64,000 nucleotides of DNA from Arthrobacter gandavensis (lineage in GTDB: Bacteria > Actinomycetota > Actinomycetes > Actinomycetales > Micrococcaceae), in the NCBI RefSeq assembly GCF_009192735.1, contig NZ_VTFU01000003.1:434001-498000 (forward strand). Direction: 5' to 3'. Made by a program: the position numbers and the translations under genes. This document shows, in pieces, positions 58,524-64,000 of the stretch. The notes beneath the pieces were generated by a model. The model was not told the origin of the DNA. It saw nothing but the letters and a program-made list of their open reading frames with translations, and ran no database searches. Numbering within the stretch: position 1 is the stretch's first letter; every line of letters begins with the position of its first letter.

Positions 58524-59497
58524 TGCGCGCCGAGACCGGCCGGCAGCAGGAACAGACCGGCCTGGCGGGAGAGCGGGCCCGGGACAAGGAAGTTGTGCTG
58601 GTCACCGGAGGTTCGGGACGCTTGGGCCGCAGCGTGGTTGCCGGACTCGCCGCTGCGGGTTACGCAGTGGTTTCAGCGGACCGGGAGGCGATCGCTCACG
58701 TGCCCGACGGCGTCGTGCAGGAAGCGGTTGACCTGACGGCTCCGGGCGAGGCGGCCCGCTTGATGGCCGCTCACAGCCCCGACGCCGTGATCCACTTGGC
58801 CGCCATCGCTGTTCCCTTCAGCGCGCCCGAGAATGTCATCTTGGAGACGAATGCCAAGCTGGCGTTCGCTGTGCTCGAAGCGGCCACCAACGCCGGCGTG
58901 GAGCGCATCATCACGGCCAGCAGCCCCACGGTGCTTGGTTACGGCAACCCGGCGGGCTGGCTGCCCGAAGCCCTGCCGCTGGACGAGAACACCACTCCCC
59001 GGCCATGGAATGCCTACGCCCTGTCCAAACTGCTCGCGGAGCAGACCATGCAGATGTTCGCGGCAGCCAACGGCGAGCGGATCCGGTATGCGGCCTTCCG
59101 GCCGTGTTTCGTCATCTCTCCCGAGGAATGGGACGGCGCACCCACGCAGCAGGGACACACGCTGTCCGAGCGGCTGCAGGATCCAGAACTGTCCGCGCCC
59201 GCCCTGTTCAACTACCTGGACGCACGGGATGCGGCCGATTTCCTGGTTGTCCTGCTGCGGAAGCTTCCGGAAATCCCGAACGCGCAGGTCTTTTTCGTGG
59301 GGGCCGCCGATGCCCTGGCGGATGCTCCGCTGGCTGATCTGATGCCGCGGTTTGTCCCCGGCAGCGAGGACCTTGCCGCCGGCCTGACCGGTTCCTCGCC
59401 GGCCTTCTCCATTGCCAAAGCCCGGGAAATGCTGGGCTGGGAGCCGCGCCGGTCATGGCGGTCGGAGCTGCGGCTGTCCACGGAGAGCGCACAGTGA
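58523..59497 (+). CDS. NAD-dependent epimerase/dehydratase family protein
   Basis: 324-residue extended SDR: 'VVLVTGGSGRLGRSVVAGLA' (G-x-x-G-x-x-G cofactor site), 'DAVIHLAAIAVPF', catalytic 'ASSPTVLGYGNP' (Ser) and Y-A-L-S-K in 'WNAYALSKLLAEQTMQMFAA'. Relatives include uronate dehydrogenase and UDP-sugar epimerases. In a pectin/uronate context uronate dehydrogenase is attractive but not proven. A 20-residue N-terminal extension precedes the Rossmann fold. Starts inside the stop of the Gfo gene (TAATG). Confidence 0.88.
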   Translation: MRAETGRQQEQTGLAGERARDKEVVLVTGGSGRLGRSVVAGLAAAGYAVVSADREAIAHVPDGVVQEAVDLTAPGEAARLMAAHSPDAVIHLAAIAVPFSAPENVILETNAKLAFAVLEAATNAGVERIITASSPTVLGYGNPAGWLPEALPLDENTTPRPWNAYALSKLLAEQTMQMFAAANGERIRYAAFRPCFVISPEEWDGAPTQQGHTLSERLQDPELSAPALFNYLDARDAADFLVVLLRKLPEIPNAQVFFVGAADALADAPLADLMPRFVPGSEDLAAGLTGSSPAFSIAKAREMLGWEPRRSWRSELRLSTESAQ

Positions 59498-60576
59498 CCG
59501 CCCCGAAGATCACCGGGCTGAGCACGCGCCTGTTAACGCTTCCGCTGCACCGGCCTTGGGGGGCCGGTGCAGCGGAGAACCATGTCATAGTCACTAAAAT
59601 CGCCACCGAAGCCGGCACCGGATCCGGCTTCTCGTGGACCCCAACCATTGGACCGCACGCCGTGCAGGCGCTGCTGGACCATGACGTCAGGGATTTTGTG
59701 CTCGGCCGCCCGGCCGAGCCCGAGGTGCTGTGGGACCTCCTCTGGAAGCACCTGCATGAAGCCGGGGGCGGCGGACTGACCACCATCGCCATGGCCGGCG
59801 TCGACCTGGCTCTGTGGGACCTGCAGGCGCGGACCGCCGGGCGTTCCGTGGCGGACCATCTGGGCCGGCGGCACGAAAGCGCCGCCGTCTACGGGTCAGG
59901 CGTGAACCTGCACTATTCCCAGGCGGAGCTGGTGGAACAGGTTCAGCGCTGGGTTGCCGAAGGCAAACAGGCCGTCAAGATCAAGGTGGGGAAACCCGAC
60001 CTGGCCGAGGACGTCGACCGGGTGTCCGCGGTCCGTGACGTCCTGGGGCCGCACCGCAGGCTCATGATCGACGCCAACCAGCGCTGGGACCTGCCCGCCG
60101 CCCTGCAGGCCGTGGACGCACTGTCACCCTTCGGGCTGGAATGGCTCGAGGAGCCGCTCCGTGCCGATGATCTGTGGGCCTACAAGCAGCTGCGCCGCAG
60201 CACCTCGGTGCCGATAGCCCTGGGCGAGAACGTGCACAACATCTACCGGTTCCGCGATTTCATCACCGCGGGCGCCGTCGATATCGTGCAGCCCAATATC
60301 GTGCGGGTGGGTGGAATTACCCCGTTCCGGCGGATCGTGGAACTCGCGCGGACACACAGCCTCCGGGTTGCTCCGCACCTGCTGCCGGAGCTGTCCGGCC
60401 AGCTTGCGCTCACCTTGGCGGAACCGGTGTGGGTGGAAGACGTGGAGGACGCTTCCTTCGGCCAGCTGGGCGCGCTCAGTGGAGACGCGCCGGTGCGGAT
60501 TGCCGGCGGCGTTTTGACGGCGTCCGGAACTCCGGGGCTGGGCCTGGACTTCGTCCACACCCTGCCCCGGAGCTAG
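59494..60576 (+). CDS. Enolase-superfamily (mandelate racemase/muconate lactonizing) protein
   Basis: 360 residues. The barrel residues of the superfamily are visible: 'QAVKIKVGKPDL' (Lys-x-Lys), 'LMIDANQRWD' (metal Asp), 'WLEEPLRADDLWAYKQL' (metal Glu), 'IALGENVHN' (metal Glu) and 'RVAPHLLPEL' (His). This is the racemase/dehydratase branch, and sugar-acid dehydratases such as galactarate or gluconate dehydratase are in it. With an epimerase/dehydrogenase and Gfo protein it fits a uronate or aldonate oxidative route. Starts at GTG 59494 overlapping the previous stop (GTGA). Its stop opens a 14-bp array. Confidence 0.9.
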   Translation: MTAPKITGLSTRLLTLPLHRPWGAGAAENHVIVTKIATEAGTGSGFSWTPTIGPHAVQALLDHDVRDFVLGRPAEPEVLWDLLWKHLHEAGGGGLTTIAMAGVDLALWDLQARTAGRSVADHLGRRHESAAVYGSGVNLHYSQAELVEQVQRWVAEGKQAVKIKVGKPDLAEDVDRVSAVRDVLGPHRRLMIDANQRWDLPAALQAVDALSPFGLEWLEEPLRADDLWAYKQLRRSTSVPIALGENVHNIYRFRDFITAGAVDIVQPNIVRVGGITPFRRIVELARTHSLRVAPHLLPELSGQLALTLAEPVWVEDVEDASFGQLGALSGDAPVRIAGGVLTASGTPGLGLDFVHTLPRS

Positions 60577-60650
60577 AACCCCGGAGCTAGGGCTCCGGGA
60601 GTAGGGCTCCGGAGCTGGAACCCCGGGGCTGGAATCCCGGAGCGCTAGAG
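60565..60650. repeat. 14-bp tandem array between convergent catabolic genes
   Basis: Five 14-base units (two CCCCGGAGCTAG-type, CTCCGGGAGTAGGG, CTCCGGAGCTGGAA, CCCCGGGGCTGGAA) from 60565 plus a partial sixth to 60650. The stop codons of both flanking genes (60574-60576 and 60645-60647) are inside. TAG occurs in three frames on + (60574, 60588, 60602). CCGGAGC-TAGG-GCTCCGG can form a hairpin. Confidence 0.88.
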
Positions 60651-61754
60651 CTCCAAGGTGGCCGGCCGCAGCCGGCCGGCCACCGTCACGGCGGGCCAGC
60701 GCTCATCGATGCTCAGGGCCCTGACGCCGTCCTCGGCCAGCAGGACGGTGTCCTCGAGTTTCACCCCGGGACCGGACGGATTCCAGGCAAAGGCCTGATG
60801 CGGAACGATGACGTCGTCCGTGGCATCCGTTGCCCTCGGATCCCGGCCGGCATAGCCTGCGGCGCCACCCTGATGGTGCAGCCGCCACTGGTCCGGACCG
60901 AATCCGTGCGTCTCATACCCCGTGCGCAGCGCCTGCAGGACATCGGAGAGCCGGGCGCCGGGAACGGTGGCGGCGAAGGCCGCAGCTTCCACCTCGGCGA
61001 TGCGGGCCTCGGCGTCGGCCTCCGCCGCATCGGCGGGACCAAAACGCACCCAGCGGGTGACGTTGGCGATCAGACCGTCGCGCCGTGCGCAGACAACGGC
61101 CATGGCGCGGCGTCCCAGCGGAGCCTCGGTGGGCAGCGGATGCCGGTAGCCGGCGCGGGCGGAGCCGCTGCACAGCAGCACCACCGGGTCCGCTCCGATC
61201 TCGACCAGCCGCGCGGCCAGTCCGGCGGCGACCTGCCGCTCGGTCATCTGCGGTTCCGCAACGGCGAGGACGTCCGTCAGGACCGCGGCCGCATCCCGTG
61301 ACAGCGCCTCATACCGCGCGGTTTCAGCCGGCAGCAGGGACCGTCGCGCGTCCCGCAGCTCCCGGGCCAGATCAGCCTCCGCAACCGGCGGGCCGTCCCC
61401 TTCGAACCAGTCCTCGGTTTGGTGGAGGTTGGCGTACCAGGGCAGCTCCAACAGGGCCATGCCCTCGGGGACCTCTTCGGCCGCCAGCCGTTCAGCCTCG
61501 TTGTTGTAGGTGACCATGTGGTCGCCGTCGCGCTCCACGAGCACGGCGGCCACCGGATCTCCGGCGAGGCTGATGTGCACGCGGCTGCCGTCCAGGTACC
61601 AGGACAGCGCTGCCTGTGAGGTCAGCAGCACTGACTCGGCTTCCGCGCGGTCCAGGATGTCCAGGACGCGGCGGCGCTTGATCCGCCGGTCAGCGGCCGA
61701 CGACGGCGGGACGCGGCGGGCAGCCGTGGCAGCCTCCGGAAGAAGGCCGGTCAT
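60645..61754 (-). CDS. M24-fold (creatinase/aminopeptidase-like) protein lacking metal ligands
   Basis: 369 residues. An N-terminal creatinase-like domain (about 1-140, 'LTSQAALSWYLDGSRVHISL') precedes an M24 'pita-bread' domain. Active M24 enzymes use five ligands (Asp, Asp, His, Glu, Glu). Here 'AVVCARRDGLIANVTRWVRF' has Asn in place of the second Asp, 'WRLHHQGGAAGYAGRD' keeps a His, the E-P-G motif reads N-P-S in 'AFAWNPSGPGVKLEDTVLL', and only the last Glu (L-E-D) remains. Peptidase activity is therefore doubtful. A 4-base overlap with the upstream fusion gene makes it part of the regulon. Confidence 0.85.
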   Translation of the reverse strand: MTGLLPEAATAARRVPPSSAADRRIKRRRVLDILDRAEAESVLLTSQAALSWYLDGSRVHISLAGDPVAAVLVERDGDHMVTYNNEAERLAAEEVPEGMALLELPWYANLHQTEDWFEGDGPPVAEADLARELRDARRSLLPAETARYEALSRDAAAVLTDVLAVAEPQMTERQVAAGLAARLVEIGADPVVLLCSGSARAGYRHPLPTEAPLGRRAMAVVCARRDGLIANVTRWVRFGPADAAEADAEARIAEVEAAAFAATVPGARLSDVLQALRTGYETHGFGPDQWRLHHQGGAAGYAGRDPRATDATDDVIVPHQAFAWNPSGPGVKLEDTVLLAEDGVRALSIDERWPAVTVAGRLRPATLEL

Positions 61755-63787
61755 CGGACGGCTCCCTGGGCCTGGAGGCCTGCCACCAACCGGGCCACGC
61801 CGTCGTCGTCCACCCGTCCGTCCATGACCACCACGCTCACCGAGCGGGAGATTGGAGCGGACGAAGTGGTTCGGACCGGGGCATCCCAGGCCAGGGACAG
61901 GCCCACCCCGGGATAACCGCTGCAGCGGACAAACCACGGGTCGTCTTCCTGCGGATCCGGCACGAACACCAAGGTTGCCGGTCCGTCGGGGAACTGCGCG
62001 GTCCAGGCCAGCCACGGGGCTGTGCTGCCGTGCACCGCATCCTCGCCCTCGGCGTCCGCCGTGCGCACCCGCACGTCCGTGCAGGCGGGAAGGCGCCAGA
62101 AGAACCCGCCGTACCCGCCGCCCTCACGCCCGTTCGAACCGGGGCTTCCCAGCAGGACCGGATCCGCGGCCGCCGTCAGCGTGAAGTTCAGGTCAAGCAG
62201 CCAGCTGTCCCCGTCCAGTTCCGTGAAGTGCCAGTTCCGCTGTTCCGTCAGCAGAACGGTGCCGTCCGGTCCGCACCATTCCAGGGCCTGGGTCAGGGCG
62301 TTGGGCGAAGCATTGGTTTCACGGTCCCTGATGTGCCCGTGGTCATCGCGCCACACGTATCCCGCGGCGTCCCGGCGGTAAGTGCGGCCGCCCCAGAAGT
62401 TGACGCCGTTCACATCCTGCAGGGCAACCCCGGCACCGAGGTGCCACACGTGGTCGGCCGGCAGATGGTCTGTGACCCGCACTCCGGACAGGGTGGTGAC
62501 AGGGTGCAGGTAGGGGCGCGGCGACGCGTCCTTTCGGATGCCGGCCCCGGAGCGAAGCTCGGCCACCGTGCTGCCGTCCACGGCAAACTGTCCGGCCGGA
62601 GGAAGGGGCCGCGCCCAGGGGACCAGCAGTTCGCTGAAGGTTGATTGGGACCGGGCGGCCCGCAGGACGAGGTCTTCGATGCCGTTGATTACCGGATGGG
62701 CTGCACCGCCGGTTCCCACCCAAGTGACATGCCGGTCACTGATCGGGTGGACCGGGCCGGCGCTGCGCACCGCCTCCAGCACGGCCATGAAAGCGCCCGA
62801 GTCGGCAAGCGAGCTCAGCAGCGGCGTGCCGTTCCTCCGGTGGTCGAGGAGGTTCTCCAGCAGGTCGGTCCGGGAGTGGGTGGTCCGCGACGTGCCTCCG
62901 GCTGTGGTCAGTTCCAACTCGTCGGTGGTGTAGGAAAGGACGGCCTGGCCCTCGGTGCCGTGCACCGTGACCAGCGGTTCCTGCTGCTCGGGGGCGCAGA
63001 CTGTCAGCGCGCACATGATGGTTGCGCCGGCGGCGGTGCGGAGCCGGACCACCGAGGTGTCATCGCCTTCGATGTCGTGGGCGCGGTAGGCATCCACTTC
63101 CACGCTGCCGACGTCGGCGGTGCCGCGGGCGCCGCCGATCCGCAGCGCGGTGGCAACGGCGTGGGCAAGGGGATTGGTGATAACGCCGTCCACCACGTCC
63201 ACGCCGTCCAGGATCCGTTTCCCGGCCCAGCGGGAGCGGTTGAAATAGTCCCGGTCCCGTACCCACAGCCCCGTGGCCGAGATGCCGCGCACGGTGCCCA
63301 GCGCGCCGCTGCTGACCGCTTCGGCGATGGCGTCCAGGGCTTCGGATCCCAGGCTTTGAAAGCCCACCTGGACCGCGCGCCCGGTCCGTTCCGCCGCTGC
63401 CATGATGCGGTGGTACTGCTCCATGGAAGCCGCTGCCGGTTTCTCCAAATAAACGTCAGCCCCGGCTTCGATGGCGGTCACGGCAAGGTCGGCATGCGTA
63501 TGGATGGGGGTGGCGATGATGACGACGTCGGGTGCGGTCCCGGCCGACAGCAGTTCCTGCGCGGTGGCGAACACGGCCACTGACGGATCGAGTTCGCCAG
63601 GTTCCGGAGGGCGCGGGTCGGCGACGGCGGCCAGGGTCAACAGTCCCGAAGCCTCCAGGCGGCGCAGCCGCTCCAGATGGCGTGCGCCGAAGCCGTGGAC
63701 TCCCACCAGGGCGATGCGGGGAATGGTGCCCGAAGCCGGGGAATCGACCGGGGCGTGGGACAGGTGCTGCTCAGGATCGGGCGTCAA
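61751..63787 (-). CDS. Gfo/Idh/MocA oxidoreductase fused to DUF6807 (PmoA-like) domain
   Basis: 678 residues. Residues about 20-375 are a Gfo/Idh/MocA oxidoreductase ('IPRIALVGVHGFGARHLERL', 'VIIATPIHTHADLAVTAIEA', E-K-P in 'VYLEKPAAAS', 'GVITNPLAHAVATALRIGGA'). Residues about 400-670 match DUF6807/PmoA, a beta-sandwich often found in sugar-utilisation loci ('RPYLHPVTTLSGVRVTDHLP', 'HVWHLGAGVALQDVNGVNFW', 'GYGGFFWRLPA'). The two are usually separate proteins encoded close together, and here they are joined. The start is TTG at 63787 (no in-frame ATG nearby). Coupled to the M24-like gene. An operator lies 46 bases upstream. Confidence 0.9.
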   Translation of the reverse strand: MTPDPEQHLSHAPVDSPASGTIPRIALVGVHGFGARHLERLRRLEASGLLTLAAVADPRPPEPGELDPSVAVFATAQELLSAGTAPDVVIIATPIHTHADLAVTAIEAGADVYLEKPAAASMEQYHRIMAAAERTGRAVQVGFQSLGSEALDAIAEAVSSGALGTVRGISATGLWVRDRDYFNRSRWAGKRILDGVDVVDGVITNPLAHAVATALRIGGARGTADVGSVEVDAYRAHDIEGDDTSVVRLRTAAGATIMCALTVCAPEQQEPLVTVHGTEGQAVLSYTTDELELTTAGGTSRTTHSRTDLLENLLDHRRNGTPLLSSLADSGAFMAVLEAVRSAGPVHPISDRHVTWVGTGGAAHPVINGIEDLVLRAARSQSTFSELLVPWARPLPPAGQFAVDGSTVAELRSGAGIRKDASPRPYLHPVTTLSGVRVTDHLPADHVWHLGAGVALQDVNGVNFWGGRTYRRDAAGYVWRDDHGHIRDRETNASPNALTQALEWCGPDGTVLLTEQRNWHFTELDGDSWLLDLNFTLTAAADPVLLGSPGSNGREGGGYGGFFWRLPACTDVRVRTADAEGEDAVHGSTAPWLAWTAQFPDGPATLVFVPDPQEDDPWFVRCSGYPGVGLSLAWDAPVRTTSSAPISRSVSVVVMDGRVDDDGVARLVAGLQAQGAVR

Positions 63788-63819
63788 AGCATTTTCCGTT
63801 CTTGGTCTTGTGAGATGGG

Positions 63820-63999
63820 TTACACTCTAGGCGAGAAAGCGGTTTCCGGCGAGGTTCTGCGGGCCGGGTCTGCACCTGTGGCCCTGGACCGCCCTGCTGG
63901 CGGCCGCAGGATTTCAAGGAGATGGGACCGCGCCGAGTCCAGCAGCACGCGGTCGAAAACGTGACCGCTGTCGTGCCACTGGGCACGGTATTGGCCGGG
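63820..63999 (-). CDS. Possible 3' end of a minus-strand gene running off the window
   Basis: An open frame enters from the right edge on the minus strand and ends with TAA at 63820-63822. Its first 35 codons have the high third-position GC of a real gene and give 'YRAQWHDSGHVFDRVLLDSA', plausible protein. The last 25 codons look like random tail. If genuine, it is the upstream neighbour of the Gfo-DUF6807 gene and the operator at 63833 lies within its end. A + strand alternative (ATG 63922 after AAGGA) is also open to the edge, so this call is tentative. Confidence 0.35.
   Translation of the reverse strand, partial: PGQYRAQWHDSGHVFDRVLLDSARSHLLEILRPPAGRSRATGADPARRTSPETAFSPRV
63833..63847. 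promoter_or_regulatory. LacI-type operator (Gfo-DUF6807 operon)
   Basis: GAGAAAGCGGTTTCC, sharing GAAAgCGgTTTC with the three other sites. It is centred about 53 bases upstream of the TTG start at 63787, and the least symmetric of the four. Confidence 0.6.
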
Positions 64000-64000
64000 A

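Overview
The window is high-GC, densely packed chromosomal DNA from an actinobacterium. A member of the Micrococcaceae, most likely Arthrobacter or a close relative, fits best. The evidence is strong GC bias at third codon positions, GTG/TTG starts with GGAGG-type ribosome sites, a DinB/mycothiol-transferase-type protein, a DUF222/13E12 HNH protein, a ykkC-III guanidine riboswitch and an actinobacterial-type SOS box. The species cannot be fixed from sequence alone.

Left third (1-20 kb). A truncated L-2-hydroxyglutarate oxidase gene is followed by a 4.7-kb oxidative-stress block. Two closely related manganese catalases flank two GAF-ANTAR regulators, a STAS-like protein and two small proteins. 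Next come a glycosyltransferase, two MFS transporters (DHA2 drug efflux and MHS symporter), a META-domain lipoprotein, CorA, an acetamidase/formamidase with an SDR enzyme, a large membrane protein of unknown function, a P1B-type metal ATPase with an unusual TPCP motif, a DinB-like protein and a cysteine-rich DUF326 protein.

Middle (20-41 kb). tRNA-Ala(CGC) sits next to a lone XRE regulator. It is followed by arfB and an SOS-controlled umuDC operon whose UmuD-like protein lacks both expected catalytic residues. A lipoprotein / adaptor / ATPase / MacB-type permease operon, two further ABC exporter pairs, a glycerol dehydrogenase, acetyltransferases, a tartrate/D-malate dehydrogenase, a thioredoxin-reductase-like enzyme and MntH follow. 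MntH and the two Mn-catalases together suggest manganese-based peroxide defence.

Right third (41-64 kb). A DUF222-HNH protein with intragenic repeats, several small membrane proteins, an APC permease and a paired SMR exporter follow. The exporter is preceded by a guanidine-III riboswitch, so guanidinium export is the likely role. The last 14 kb hold a carbohydrate regulon: an orphan sugar-binding lipoprotein, a secreted PL1 pectate lyase, a LacI regulator, a translationally coupled Gfo/Idh/MocA - epimerase - enolase-superfamily operon, and a second operon encoding an M24-fold protein without its metal ligands and a Gfo/Idh/MocA-DUF6807 fusion. Four near-palindromic GAAAnCGnTTTC sites lie in front of these units, which argues for one LacI-type regulator controlling pectin/uronate-type sugar use.

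A recurring oddity is degenerate short tandem arrays at gene ends, mostly between convergent genes (6.6, 43.5, 53.1 and 60.6 kb). In two of them the period is 14 bp, both flanking stop codons lie inside the array, and + strand stop codons recur in all three frames.
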